Position numbers and translations under genes: made by a program
Shown: positions 36,950 through 46,506 of the stretch, piece after piece
Layout of the letters: each line of letters begins with the position of its first letter
How positions within the stretch are numbered: position 1 is the first letter of the stretch
Notes under the pieces: model-generated
What the model saw: only the letters and a program-made list of their open reading frames with translations
Told to the model about the DNA's origin: nothing
The model's database searches: none
Source of the DNA: Lactobacillus sp. LL6
GTDB taxonomy: Bacteria; Bacillota; Bacilli; Lactobacillales; Lactobacillaceae
Assembly (NCBI RefSeq): GCF_007570935.1
Contig: NZ_VLLR01000001.1
Span: forward strand, 1,116,001-1,180,000
DNA length: 64,000 bases
Direction: 5' to 3'

Positions 36950-37366
36950 TTAATTTTCAAGCTTAACATCCATTTCAACTACTTTAGCTAAAGTATTATA
37001 AACCGTAGAAACATGTAGAGCATGTGCTAAAAATTCTTGCTTTCTATCTTTTGGAATACCATCAAAGCTTACTCTGATAATCATTTTAGAAACAACGCTT
37101 CTCTTAGTGTGAACAATTGGCTTGGTTTCAACATGATTTTCAATATGGAAATTTTCAAGTGCTTCAGTATTTGCCTTAGCTAAGCTTCCAGCAGAAATGG
37201 CAATACAAGAGTTAACAGCAGTTGCCAAGTATTCAACTGGATTTGGACCAGCGTCTTCTCCGCCTTCAGCCATTCTCTCATCACTAATCAATTTGTGAAT
37301 ACCAACTTTGGTATAAACTTGAACAGTCCCATCTTCAAGATCTGAATTTACAATGTATTTTTCCAT
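36950..37366 (-). CDS. OsmC/Ohr-family protein lacking the second redox cysteine
   Basis: 138 aa with the OsmC fold: GPNPVEYLATAVNSCIAISA is the first cysteine motif (Cys54). Where peroxidatic members have C-P-V near the C-terminus, this protein has HVSTVYNTL, with Ser120 in place of the cysteine. Two-cysteine peroxide chemistry is therefore unlikely; the SACOL1771/YhfA-like branch, of unclear role, is a better comparison. It is monocistronic, with a promoter that has an extended -10 and a cre-like site. Confidence 0.83.
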   Translation of the reverse strand: MEKYIVNSDLEDGTVQVYTKVGIHKLISDERMAEGGEDAGPNPVEYLATAVNSCIAISAGSLAKANTEALENFHIENHVETKPIVHTKRSVVSKMIIRVSFDGIPKDRKQEFLAHALHVSTVYNTLAKVVEMDVKLEN

Positions 37367-37396
37367 TTATGAACACTCTTTTCTAAACAATCACGT

Positions 37397-37427
37397 GTTA
37401 AGCGCTTTCTACACTTTTAGTATAACA
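37397..37427 (-). promoter_or_regulatory. Promoter of the OsmC-like gene with cre-like site
   Basis: Extended -10 TGTTATACT (37419-37427) on the minus strand; a convincing -35 was not found. TAGAAAGCGCTTAACA (37397-37412), just downstream of the start point, has the AAAGCGCTT core of cre sites, but its outer bases are displaced. Confidence 0.5.
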
Positions 37428-37470
37428 GCATCTTTAGCAAAAATATAATCATAGCACTTGTAACATCTAA

Positions 37471-38457
37471 TTATTCAAAACTCCAACAGATATTTCTTTC
37501 AAATACTTCTCCAGGCACCAAGGTAATTTCATCTAAATCACTGTTATAAGCTGGTGGACATTGAGCTTCAAAAGTTACCCCATCATATTGACCGTATTTT
37601 TTAGCAAGACCAGTATGATCGAAGTGATTACCCGTATAAACAACAAGTGCAGGAGCATCAGTAGTAACAATTAAACGATGCTTCTTTCCAGTTAAGACAG
37701 CTGCCGGTTGCATACCATTCAAAATAAATGGATGGTCTAATCCATTACGTCCCTTAATTTGATCATCATCACAAGCAAGTGCTTCAGAAATTTTCTTTTG
37801 TTTAGTAAAATCAAAAGCAGTGTTCTTTACACTTTCCATTCCCTCTAATGGCAAGCCATCTTTTCCAACTGGGATATAGTAATCAGCATTAATTTGCATA
37901 TTAAGATCCTTAGCTGATTCTCCCAAATTAAAGTAAGTATGATTTGAAGGATTGAAAATTGTCATCTTATCACTAATTGCTGTAATGTTATAACGCAAAT
38001 TATCTTCTTCATCTAGCTCATAACTAGCCATAATTTTCATATTTCCAGGAAAACCATTATTAAAATCAGAATCAAGCAAAGTTAAATCTACTCTAGCAGT
38101 ATTATCATCAGCAAATACACTAAAATCCCATACTCGCATATCAGTACCTTTTCCACCATGAATATGATTTTTACCTTCATTTAACGGCAGTTGAACTATC
38201 ATATGCTTGACGCCCCATTGACCATGACGAATTCTACCGCAAACTCTCCCAACAGTTCCACCTAAGTAATTACGTTCTTTAGAATAATCAAGAGGTGTAT
38301 CTAATGATAAGATCATATTTTCGCCATTTAATAAGACTTTTTCTAAAGTGGCACCATAATTTAAAACTTTAACTTCTGTTCCCTTTGAATTCGCCAAAGT
38401 AATTTCACAGAGATCTTTATCATCTTTTCTACCATATTTTACAAAACTAGTTTTCAT
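37471..38457 (-). CDS. galM: Aldose 1-epimerase (galactose mutarotase)
   Basis: 328 aa beta-sandwich. NHTYFNLGE carries the catalytic His, the N-terminal NYGATLEKVLL and GGTVGRVCGRI are conserved, and the C-terminal VTFEAQCPPAY has the catalytic Glu. It turns the beta-D-galactose released from lactose into the alpha form used by GalK. Its start lies inside the end of galT (11-bp overlap), making it the last gene of galK-galT-galM. Confidence 0.95.
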   Translation of the reverse strand: MKTSFVKYGRKDDKDLCEITLANSKGTEVKVLNYGATLEKVLLNGENMILSLDTPLDYSKERNYLGGTVGRVCGRIRHGQWGVKHMIVQLPLNEGKNHIHGGKGTDMRVWDFSVFADDNTARVDLTLLDSDFNNGFPGNMKIMASYELDEEDNLRYNITAISDKMTIFNPSNHTYFNLGESAKDLNMQINADYYIPVGKDGLPLEGMESVKNTAFDFTKQKKISEALACDDDQIKGRNGLDHPFILNGMQPAAVLTGKKHRLIVTTDAPALVVYTGNHFDHTGLAKKYGQYDGVTFEAQCPPAYNSDLDEITLVPGEVFERNICWSFE

Positions 38458-39925
38458 TTTGATCTACTTCTTTCACTAAATCGGTTGTAAATTGTTCCCA
38501 GCCTTTGTTACCATCTTCTGTATTCTTAAAGACACCTGCACATTGCAATACTTCTTCAAATACTTCAACTAAAGCTTGATGTAAAACTTTATCAACATTT
38601 TCTTCAGAAATATTATTATTTGCCTTAATTTTCTGAGCCCAATTAAGATGGTTTTCTGCAATTTGATTATTTTGTCCTAAAAGATACTTTTTAACTTCCG
38701 CCATTTCACTCTTAAGACGCCCTGGTAAAATTGCACGTCCCATAACTTCAATAAGACCAATATTTTCCTTTTTAATGTGCCAAAGTTCTGCATGTGGGTG
38801 AAAAATTCCTAATGGATATCTCTCACTAGTATTATTGTCACGCAAAACAAGATCCAAAACAAACTTTTCACCATCTCGGTGCATAATTGGGGTTACTGTA
38901 TGATGGCGCTCATTATCTTTAAAAGCAACAATTTGGCGACTTTCATCATTATAATGATCCCAGAATTTAATAATTTGTGTTCCTAAGTCAATAATATCTA
39001 AGGAATTTTCACTAATTAAACGAATATCGCTCATTGGCCAATCAACAATTCCAGCTTCAACTTCAGGATACTTTTCAAACTTTAAATTCTTCTTGATTTT
39101 AGCCTTCATCATAGGAAAAACATGACGTCCGCCTTGATAGTGCTCATGAGCAAGCATTGAACCACCAACGATTGGCAAATCTGCATTTGAACCAACAAAA
39201 TATTCTGGAATTTGCTTTTCAATATCTACTAAGTTAATCAAAGTTTGTTCATTAATTTCCATTGGAATATGCTTTTGATCCAAAAATATACAATGCTCAT
39301 TAAAATAAGCATAAGGTGAATATTGAAATCCCCATGGACTTCCCCCAATATTCATTCTAATAATGCGTAAATTTGAACGGGCATTTTTACCATAGCCACC
39401 AAGATAACCTTCATTTTCAAGGCAAAGAGCACACTGTGGATACTTTTTGCCTGTTGCATGGGCAGCTGCAGCAATAGCCTTTGGATCTTTTTCAGGTTTG
39501 GATAAATTAATAGTAATTTCCAAACCATGTCCTTTAGAAGAAGTTCCAGAAAATACAATATTTTTAGCAATAGCTTCTTTTTTCACATAATCATTATCCT
39601 CACATAATTTATAAAACCACTTAGTAGCTTCTTCAGGTGAGATTTGCATTTTTTGCCAAAATATTTCATTAACTTGTGATGGAGTTGGGGTCATCAAATC
39701 ATATAATTTATCATTTAAAACTTCACGACTAGTAATATCATCAGGAATTTTTTGATTTTTTACTGCTAATTCTACTAATTGTTTAACAGTCTTTTCATCA
39801 TCTAGAGCTTTTTCATCTTTATCTCCAACTAAAGCTTTAATTTGATTAATTAAATATACTCTATCAAGTGGCTTATAACTTCCGCTTTTGATAACTTCAT
39901 CCGCAAATTTTTCTATAACCTGCAT
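38447..39925 (-). CDS. galT: UDP-glucose-hexose-1-phosphate uridylyltransferase (class II GalT)
   Basis: 492 aa, the long Firmicutes form without the zinc-binding motifs of E. coli GalT. HEHYQGGRHVFPM holds the conserved HxH-type segment, and PYAYFNEHCIFLDQKHIPMEI and TVTPIMHRDGEKFVLDLVLRD are family blocks. It swaps galactose 1-phosphate and UDP-glucose, step two of the Leloir pathway. It starts 17 bp after galK and overlaps galM. Confidence 0.95.
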   Translation of the reverse strand: MQVIEKFADEVIKSGSYKPLDRVYLINQIKALVGDKDEKALDDEKTVKQLVELAVKNQKIPDDITSREVLNDKLYDLMTPTPSQVNEIFWQKMQISPEEATKWFYKLCEDNDYVKKEAIAKNIVFSGTSSKGHGLEITINLSKPEKDPKAIAAAAHATGKKYPQCALCLENEGYLGGYGKNARSNLRIIRMNIGGSPWGFQYSPYAYFNEHCIFLDQKHIPMEINEQTLINLVDIEKQIPEYFVGSNADLPIVGGSMLAHEHYQGGRHVFPMMKAKIKKNLKFEKYPEVEAGIVDWPMSDIRLISENSLDIIDLGTQIIKFWDHYNDESRQIVAFKDNERHHTVTPIMHRDGEKFVLDLVLRDNNTSERYPLGIFHPHAELWHIKKENIGLIEVMGRAILPGRLKSEMAEVKKYLLGQNNQIAENHLNWAQKIKANNNISEENVDKVLHQALVEVFEEVLQCAGVFKNTEDGNKGWEQFTTDLVKEVDQNEN

Positions 39926-39942
39926 TTTATTCTCCCTTAAAA

Positions 39943-41112
39943 TTATATTTTCTTAGTTCCATCAACAATTTCAGCATCATAAAAACTGGCATCATAACCT
40001 ACTGCATCTCGATAGGCCTTAGCAACCCGCTTCTTAAATTCCTCTGCTTTATCTTTTTCAACAATGGCAATTGCACTTCCACCAAAACCGCCACCAATCA
40101 TTCTTGCACCAAGTACGCCTTCTTGCTTCCAAGATTCTTCTGCTAACGTATCAAGTTCTTTACCAGTTACTTCATAATCATAATGAAGTGAAACATGAGA
40201 AGCATTAATCAAACGACCCAGTTTTTCAAGATCATCAGCTTCCATCGCCTTAGTTGCTCGAATAGTTCGTCCATTTTCACTAACTGCATGACGCGCACGT
40301 TTAAGTTCAGTCTCATCATTAATTAAATAAGAATATTCATCAAAAACTTGATCATCAATTTCACCAAGTGCCTTAATATCTAACTTTTTTTGTAACTTTT
40401 TAAGAGCATTACTGCATTCACGAACACGATCATTATAAGCAGAGTCAGCTAAAGTATGCTCTTTATTAGTTGACATGATAATAATTTCATAATCACCTAA
40501 CTTAAGTGGTTTATATTGATATTCCAAAGTATTACAATCAAGAAAAATTGCACTATCTTTTTTACCCATAATACATGCAAATTGATCCATGATTCCAGAA
40601 TTTAAGCCAACAAACTCATTTTCTGTCTTTTGACCCAGTTTTGCTAAAGTTACGCGATCAACATTAAGCTTAAATTCATCCTTTAAAATAATTCCCATTA
40701 GCATTTCTATAGCAGCACTTGAAGAAAGACCTGATCCAGATGGCAGAGTAGCTTTAATATAAAGGTTAAAACCATGATTGATTTTATCACCATCTTCACG
40801 ATGACGAAGATAGGTAAGCATTCCTTTAAAGTAATTTGTCCAGAAACGATCATCTTTTTCTACTGTTTCATCATCTAAGTCAAATTCAACCACGTCACCA
40901 TCGACATTACCAGAATAAAGAGCTACTTTGTTATCTTTACGCGGACCATAAACACCGTATACTCCTAAGCTAATAGCAGCTGGAAAGACATGTCCACCAT
41001 TATAGTCAGTGTGTTCTCCAATTACATTAATTCTTCCAGGTGAAAAGAAAACATCTTTCCCTTCTTCACCATAAATATCTTTATAAGCCGTTAATAGTTC
41101 TTCTTTGTTCAT
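39943..41112 (-). CDS. galK: Galactokinase
   Basis: 389 aa from ATG 41112 (MNKEELLTAY), which has CGAGGAAG 5 bases upstream; the frame is open to 41148, but that would place the start inside the operator. GHMP-kinase motifs are GEHTDYNGGHVFPAAI (substrate), PSGSGLSSSAAIEM (ATP loop) and GARMIGGGFGGSAIAIV. It phosphorylates alpha-D-galactose, is first in galK-galT-galM, and lies after a promoter carrying both a palindrome and a cre. Confidence 0.96.
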   Translation of the reverse strand: MNKEELLTAYKDIYGEEGKDVFFSPGRINVIGEHTDYNGGHVFPAAISLGVYGVYGPRKDNKVALYSGNVDGDVVEFDLDDETVEKDDRFWTNYFKGMLTYLRHREDGDKINHGFNLYIKATLPSGSGLSSSAAIEMLMGIILKDEFKLNVDRVTLAKLGQKTENEFVGLNSGIMDQFACIMGKKDSAIFLDCNTLEYQYKPLKLGDYEIIIMSTNKEHTLADSAYNDRVRECSNALKKLQKKLDIKALGEIDDQVFDEYSYLINDETELKRARHAVSENGRTIRATKAMEADDLEKLGRLINASHVSLHYDYEVTGKELDTLAEESWKQEGVLGARMIGGGFGGSAIAIVEKDKAEEFKKRVAKAYRDAVGYDASFYDAEIVDGTKKI

Positions 41113-41133
41113 GTTAACTTCCTCGTTCCTCTT

Positions 41134-41192
41134 TGTAATCGTTTTCATAAATAAAGTATAGTACTTTTAAGTTGTTTAGTAAATAATTTACT
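41134..41192 (-). promoter_or_regulatory. galKTM promoter, cre and shared palindrome
   Basis: -35 TTTACT (41178-41183), 17-bp spacer, -10 TATACT (41155-41160). The 15-bp palindrome AGTAAATTATTTACT (41178-41192) covers the -35 and the bases upstream. TGAAAACGATTACA (41134-41147) fits the cre consensus completely and lies just after the start point, where CcpA would act as a roadblock. The same palindrome precedes galE. Confidence 0.83.
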
Positions 41193-41214
41193 TAAATAAA
41201 ATAAATTTTTAACT

Positions 41215-41256
41215 AAAAAACAAATAGACTAGCAAAAAATTTCACTAGTCTATTTG
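41215..41256 (-). terminator. Terminator of the lacS-beta-galactosidase operon
   Basis: 12-bp stem CAAATAGACTAG / CTAGTCTATTTG with a 12-base loop and a following T-run on the minus strand, immediately after the beta-galactosidase stop. It separates this operon from galKTM. Confidence 0.88.
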
Positions 41257-41258
41257 TT

Positions 41259-43256
41259 TTATTTATTCAAAATCAAAACCTGCCATGGACGAACTTTTTT
41301 ATTTGGAAATTTTTCAGTAATTAAATCTTGATAGTTCAAAAATTTATTTGGTAATTCTTTGATTTCATTACTCATATTTAAAATGAAGTAATATTTTTTA
41401 TCATCTTGGTCTTCACGACAAGTAATTTCTAAATTACTATTTGCTAAACCTGAAACTTTACATTCTTCTAAAATCTTATCCATAATTTTAGTAAGTGAAT
41501 CATGTTTAAACTTGCTACCTATATACCATGCTTTGCCATGACCATAATCATTAACTGTTACAGCTGGAGTATCTGCATAAAATTCAGAAGAATATTTTGC
41601 TAGCACTCTAGCAGATTGTGGATGAATCAAGTCACAAATTAAACCACATTCAAGTTCATTTCCATCAAAATCAGCAGTAATTTCTTGACCAGGTACTACT
41701 GCGTCACTTTCTTCAACCCAAATGCCAGTCACATCTTTAAGCGCACCAGGATAGCCGCCAATATAAATATTATCGCTTTCATTAACCATTCCAGACATAA
41801 ATGTAGTAATAAATTTGCCACCATGGTTAACATAATTGTTGATCTTTTCATTAAGTCCGGACTTCACCATATAAAGAACAGGAGCAGCAACTAAATTATA
41901 TTGACTAAAATCATCATCCACACCAATTACATCAACTGGAATATTACGCTCATAAAACTGTCGATAATAATCTAAAACTTCTGACATATAATTAAAGTCT
42001 TGACTAATTCCATCTACAAAATCATAGCTCCAAAAGTTACTCCAATCAAATAATAGAGCAACTTGAGCATGATTATTTGTAGGTAAAATTTTAGGACCGA
42101 CTTTTTTAAGTTTTTTACCTAAATCAGCTACTTCTCTAAAAGCTCGAGTATCTGTTTTTTGCGAATGGCTAATAACAGCTCCATGATATTTTTCAGAACC
42201 ACCAATTGCCTGCTTCAATTGGAAGAATTGAACAGTATTTGCCCCATGAGCTACAGCTTGAAATTCTGTTGCTTCCATTTCGCTAGGACGTTTCAATGGA
42301 CTATAGGCTTGCCAATTAACTTGTGATGGTGTCGATTCCATCAACATGAAAGGTTGGTGCTTAAGTGACCGCATCAAATCATAAAGAAAAGCTGGTAAAT
42401 ATTTAGGAGCATTATAGGCTGGATAAGAATCATAAGAAATAATATCTTGATCTTTAGCCCACTTTTGATAATCAATCATCTTATTTGGCAAACTATGAAA
42501 ATTAGTTGTAACCGATGCATCGGGGTCATATTTTTTAATGATCGATTTTTCCATTTTAAAAAGATTTTGTAATTTTTCTGACTGAAATCGTAAATAATCA
42601 ATTGATAATCCAGCCACAATTGTTTTAGTGCCCTCTTCTCCCCAAGCATCTCCTAATTCATTAGGAACAACTATTTCATCCCAATTATAAATAGTGTGAC
42701 TCCACACATTATTATTCCAAGCTTTATTTAAATTATCTAAAGTCTTATAACGATTCTTAAGCCATTTTCTAAATTCTTCTTGACACTTTTCACAGTAACA
42801 ATTACCACCATATTCATTATTCACATGCCAAACGGCAATATGGGAATTATCGTGATAACGTTTAGCAATTTTTTCTACTAAATTTTTAGCTAGACGTTGA
42901 TAATTAGAACTGCTGGGACAAAAGTTATGTCTTTGACCAAATTTATGACGTCGACCTTGATAATCAACTCGGGCTAGATCAGGATATTTTTTAAACATCC
43001 AAGCAGGCATAGCAGCGGTTGAAGTGGCCATTACAATTTCAAAATTATGCTCAGACAATTCCTCCACAATCTTATCCAATTTAGAAAAGTCATACTTATT
43101 TTCTTCAGGTTCAAGTAATGCCCAAGAAAAAATATTTATTGAAGCAGAGTTGATATCAGCTTTTTCAAAAACTTCAATATCTTTTGCCCAAGTAGATTCT
43201 GGCCATTGCTCAGGATTATAATCTCCTCCATATAAGAAGCGTGATAATTCTTTCAT
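41259..43256 (-). CDS. Beta-galactosidase, GH42 family
   Basis: 665 aa. The N-terminus FLYGGDYNPEQWPESTWAKD is the GH42 hallmark. The acid/base Glu is E148 in WHVNNEYGG and the nucleophile E307 in FMLMESTPSQVNW; four cysteines (113, 153, 155, 158) form the zinc cluster of the subfamily. No signal peptide is present, so it splits lactose taken up by LacS in the cytoplasm. It starts 15 bp after lacS and ends at a terminator. This is not the GH2 LacLM type that many lactobacilli also carry. Confidence 0.95.
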   Translation of the reverse strand: MKELSRFLYGGDYNPEQWPESTWAKDIEVFEKADINSASINIFSWALLEPEENKYDFSKLDKIVEELSEHNFEIVMATSTAAMPAWMFKKYPDLARVDYQGRRHKFGQRHNFCPSSSNYQRLAKNLVEKIAKRYHDNSHIAVWHVNNEYGGNCYCEKCQEEFRKWLKNRYKTLDNLNKAWNNNVWSHTIYNWDEIVVPNELGDAWGEEGTKTIVAGLSIDYLRFQSEKLQNLFKMEKSIIKKYDPDASVTTNFHSLPNKMIDYQKWAKDQDIISYDSYPAYNAPKYLPAFLYDLMRSLKHQPFMLMESTPSQVNWQAYSPLKRPSEMEATEFQAVAHGANTVQFFQLKQAIGGSEKYHGAVISHSQKTDTRAFREVADLGKKLKKVGPKILPTNNHAQVALLFDWSNFWSYDFVDGISQDFNYMSEVLDYYRQFYERNIPVDVIGVDDDFSQYNLVAAPVLYMVKSGLNEKINNYVNHGGKFITTFMSGMVNESDNIYIGGYPGALKDVTGIWVEESDAVVPGQEITADFDGNELECGLICDLIHPQSARVLAKYSSEFYADTPAVTVNDYGHGKAWYIGSKFKHDSLTKIMDKILEECKVSGLANSNLEITCREDQDDKKYYFILNMSNEIKELPNKFLNYQDLITEKFPNKKVRPWQVLILNK

Positions 43257-43271
43257 TATACTTAATCCTTT

Positions 43272-45236
43272 CTAGGCCATAATTGGTGATTGTTGAACTT
43301 GTGGCGGAGTTTCAAGTTTACCTTTAAATTCAACTTCCATCACAGTATCACCATGATTTATCGTTCTATTGGTTACAGTTTCTTCAAGTTTTTGAATATC
43401 GCTTGGTTTAGTAAAGAAGCAAACAATTGTATCTTTATAGCCATTTGATAGCATCAGTTTTCTATTAAAGTCAAGTAACAAGTCGCCACGTTTAACCTTT
43501 TGACCATCTAAATAATGAGTTACAAAACCTTCTCCGCGCATATTTACTGTGCCAAGTCCAACATGGACTACCATTGCTAAACCATTATCAGATACAATTT
43601 CAAAAGCATGTTTAGTGCCGAAAGTAAATTTAATCGTCCCATTAAATGGTGCATAAATGTGATTTGCATTTGGAATCACTGCAAACCCTTTACCAGGAAA
43701 TGGTTTACCATTTTCATCAATTACATCCTGCATTTTAATAAGTTCACCTGAAACTGGTGAATATACAGCATCAGTTTTCAAACTTGGCGCCATAACTGGA
43801 TTTTCAGCCTTGCCTTCCGCAAGCTTATCTTTTAATTCTTCAACAATAGCTGCATGCTTTTTTTCGGTTAATTTAACTTTACTTACAAAAATAATAATTG
43901 ATAATACTGCTAAAACTAATGGAATATATAATGCTAAGGCATTAAAAGTATGAATATCTTTTCCTGTCATATCAGCTGCAGTTGCACTACCAGTCATTCC
44001 CGCTACAATAGCAACATAACCTACTAAAGCATTTGAAACTGCACCTGCAAACTTGTCGATCATTGGACGAACTGCTAATACAACAGCTTCGTTTCTTTGA
44101 CCATTTTTAAGCTGACCATACTCAATAGCATCAGTTAAAGTTAAAACAGTTACAAGTTGAGCAAAATTAATATTAAATAATGCTAAACCAATATCCATCA
44201 TAACTACATTGCTTCTTGCAAAAATGAAAATTCCATATGCACACAACATTGAAATTTGACCACCAATAAATAGCCATTTACGTGGAATGTACTTATTTAA
44301 AATTGGAAATAGCGGACTAACACAAAAGCCAACAATTGTGGCAATTACACCGACCACCCAAAAGTCGTTTGGTTTTCCAAGTACAAATTTATACATGTAA
44401 AACATAACCCCATTAGTAATGGTTTGAGCTACCGAATACATTAAATAAGCTAAACTTGGCCAAAGAATTTGATCATTATGAAAAATTGCACCAAAAACTT
44501 CTTTAATTGTTGTATTTTTCTTAGCAGAAGTTCTAATTAAGTTTTCTTTTTCTTTAGTACCTACACAAACAATAGCCGCACATAAAACTGCAAGTAATGA
44601 AATAACTGCTGCAAAAGCAAACCAACCAGCTGCTCCTTCGCTATGTTTTCCTGTTACCATGTAAGTTACACCGGTAACAATTGGCACCATAATAATAGTT
44701 AAGCCATTCCAGCCAATTGTTCCTGAAAAAGCTCCAAGTGAAGTATAAATTCCACGTGCATGGGAATCTTCACTTAAAGCTGGAACCATTCCCCAATAAG
44801 ATACATCAGACAGGGAATAAAATACATCAAATAAAACAAAGATAATTACAAATAAGATTGCAAATAAAATCCAATTTACTCTAGCTAAACCAAAAATTCC
44901 TGTAAATAAAACTAATAATAATGCGGCACTCACAACAGTTCCTCCAAGAATCCATGGTTTGAATTTACCCCATTTAGTTCTAGTATTATCAACAATATTT
45001 CCTAAAATAGGATCAATTACTAGTTCAACTATCCTAATAATTACCATCAAACTAGTAATCATTGCAATTAATTTATCAGCAACACTTGGTTCAACACCAT
45101 TAAACATTGAGCTGGTAATAAAAATAATAAAATATGTACTTAACACACCATAAAATGCCGAGTGACCAAGATTCCCCAAACAAAATGATGCATAGGAAAG
45201 AATCTGCTTTCCTTTAGTCTGTTGATCTTTTGCCAT
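43272..45236 (-). CDS. lacS: Lactose permease LacS with C-terminal EIIA domain
   Basis: 654 aa. Residues 1-465 form a 12-helix GPH-family carrier (AFYGVLSTYFIIFITSSMFN, then ELVIDPILGNIVDNTRTKWG near residue 75, then the KFAGAVSNALVGYV block). Residues about 490-650 are an EIIA-Glc-like domain with SPVSGELIKMQDV and the phospho-His in MVVHVGLGTVNM. Lactose enters with H+ or by exchange with galactose, and phosphorylation of the EIIA part by HPr tunes activity. First gene of lacS-beta-galactosidase; ribosome site AGGGAGG. Confidence 0.96.
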   Translation of the reverse strand: MAKDQQTKGKQILSYASFCLGNLGHSAFYGVLSTYFIIFITSSMFNGVEPSVADKLIAMITSLMVIIRIVELVIDPILGNIVDNTRTKWGKFKPWILGGTVVSAALLLVLFTGIFGLARVNWILFAILFVIIFVLFDVFYSLSDVSYWGMVPALSEDSHARGIYTSLGAFSGTIGWNGLTIIMVPIVTGVTYMVTGKHSEGAAGWFAFAAVISLLAVLCAAIVCVGTKEKENLIRTSAKKNTTIKEVFGAIFHNDQILWPSLAYLMYSVAQTITNGVMFYMYKFVLGKPNDFWVVGVIATIVGFCVSPLFPILNKYIPRKWLFIGGQISMLCAYGIFIFARSNVVMMDIGLALFNINFAQLVTVLTLTDAIEYGQLKNGQRNEAVVLAVRPMIDKFAGAVSNALVGYVAIVAGMTGSATAADMTGKDIHTFNALALYIPLVLAVLSIIIFVSKVKLTEKKHAAIVEELKDKLAEGKAENPVMAPSLKTDAVYSPVSGELIKMQDVIDENGKPFPGKGFAVIPNANHIYAPFNGTIKFTFGTKHAFEIVSDNGLAMVVHVGLGTVNMRGEGFVTHYLDGQKVKRGDLLLDFNRKLMLSNGYKDTIVCFFTKPSDIQKLEETVTNRTINHGDTVMEVEFKGKLETPPQVQQSPIMA

Positions 45237-45259
45237 AGTTTGCCTCCCTAATAAAACTA

Positions 45260-45309
45260 TGAAACCGTTTACAACGATTAGTATACTTCTTTACTAAATA
45301 TTAGTAAAG
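45260..45309 (-). promoter_or_regulatory. lacS promoter with cre and palindromic operator
   Basis: -35 TTTACT (45303-45308), 17-bp spacer, -10 TATACT (45280-45285), the same boxes and spacing as the galK promoter. A perfect palindrome of 9-bp arms, CTTTACTAA / TTAGTAAAG around ATA (45289-45309), covers the -35 and spacer. TGAAACCGTTTACA (45260-45273) matches cre at all defined positions, at the start point. Confidence 0.85.
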
Positions 45310-45334
45310 GATTTATTATTACTAAATACTTAAT

Positions 45335-45367
45335 AAAAAAAGAAACACTGATTTAACAGTGTTTCTG
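45335..45367 (-). terminator. Terminator of the LacI-family regulator gene
   Basis: 10-bp perfect stem AGAAACACTG / CAGTGTTTCT with a 6-base loop, followed by seven T on the minus strand, ahead of the lacS promoter. Confidence 0.9.
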
Positions 45368-45373
45368 AAGGAT

Positions 45374-46369
45374 TTATTTTTTAGGGATAAAACTTTTTCT
45401 GACTACAAGATTAGTATTAATGTTTACTTCTTCATAAGGTCGACTTGGACGCATAATTAAATCAGTTAACATGCTAATAGCTCGCAGAACCATCTCTTCT
45501 TGATTGATATTATAAGAAGTCAAAGGTGGAGAAACATACTTAGCAATATCACTATTATTTATTGAAACGATAGCAACTTCACGAGGAATACTGATCCCTG
45601 CTTCATTAAAAGCTTGGAGTACTCCCACACTCAAAGTATCAGAAGCTACAATAAAAGCTTGGGGCAGCTTCTTTTTTGTGGCTAATTTTCCTAAACTATA
45701 GCCATTTTCTACACTAAAAGGACCCGAAACATAAATTGGTGCTGATTCAATTTTTAGAGCATTAGCATATTCTCTAAAAGCAACTTCACGAATATCTTTT
45801 TCTTGGATATGTTCAAACTTTTGTCCTAACCCTCCAATAAAACCAATTTTTTTATAACCTGCTTGCAATAATTGATTAAGCGCATCTTTAACTGTCAAAA
45901 AAAGATTAGGTTTAATTGAATCAAATAAATTTGGAGCTGGATTTGTATCAATAAAGACACCATTAGGCAAAGCTTTGTGTAATTTTTGTAAACTTGCTAT
46001 TGAAATTTCATCTGAACCAACTCCCAAAAAACCTTGGAATAAAGATGCATTCTTAACTAATTCATCAATATCCTCAAAAACTTTCATTTTAATGCCCTGA
46101 GATTTTGTAGTTTCAATAATTTTTTCTTTTAAAGAAATAAAATACTCATCTTGAAGCTGTTCTTGATGGTTTACTCGATATAAAAGAGCAATCGTGGGCT
46201 TAATACGCTTGCCTTGGTGACTTTCCCAATAACCTAATTTATTTGCTAATTCTAAAATTTTATTTTTGGTATCTGCTGTAATCGAAAGATTGGGATCATT
46301 ATTCAAAAGCCTTGAAACAGTAGCCGAAGAATAACCCGATTTTTCAGCAATTTCTTTTATTGTTGTCAT
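45374..46369 (-). CDS. lacR: LacI-family regulator of the lactose/galactose genes
   Basis: 331 aa. The helix-turn-helix reads TTIKEIAEKSGYSSATVSRL near the N-terminus; the sensor domain has AFIVASDTLSVGVLQAFNEA and VAIVSINNSDIAKYVSPPLT. The DNA-recognition helix YSSATVSRLLN differs from RbsR. It lies between lacS and divergent galE and is terminated before lacS, so it is the natural candidate for the operator shared by these promoters. The effector (probably a galactose derivative) and the symbol are inferred from context. Confidence 0.88.
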   Translation of the reverse strand: MTTIKEIAEKSGYSSATVSRLLNNDPNLSITADTKNKILELANKLGYWESHQGKRIKPTIALLYRVNHQEQLQDEYFISLKEKIIETTKSQGIKMKVFEDIDELVKNASLFQGFLGVGSDEISIASLQKLHKALPNGVFIDTNPAPNLFDSIKPNLFLTVKDALNQLLQAGYKKIGFIGGLGQKFEHIQEKDIREVAFREYANALKIESAPIYVSGPFSVENGYSLGKLATKKKLPQAFIVASDTLSVGVLQAFNEAGISIPREVAIVSINNSDIAKYVSPPLTSYNINQEEMVLRAISMLTDLIMRPSRPYEEVNINTNLVVRKSFIPKK

Positions 46370-46405
46370 TTTAAATTTCTTTCCTAAAACTTAATAATTA
46401 ACTAC

Positions 46406-46434
46406 ATTATACAAAAGATTTACTAATCGCCAAA
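46406..46434 (-). promoter_or_regulatory. Regulator gene promoter with operator half-site
   Basis: -35 TTTGGC (46429-46434), 17-bp spacer, -10 TATAAT (46406-46411) on the minus strand. The spacer holds TTAGTAAATC, which matches one arm of the lac/gal palindrome, so weak autoregulation is possible. Confidence 0.6.
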
Positions 46435-46506
46435 GGATAGACTCTTTATAAGAGGTATTTTTGTTTGCATTATTTATCACATGTAATAATAAATTTATTA
46501 AAAATC

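Noticed and set aside
41259-45236. lacS-beta-galactosidase as a recent foreign island
   Set aside because: Base composition and codon use match the neighbours, and its promoters share operators with the gal genes, so recent transfer is not supported.
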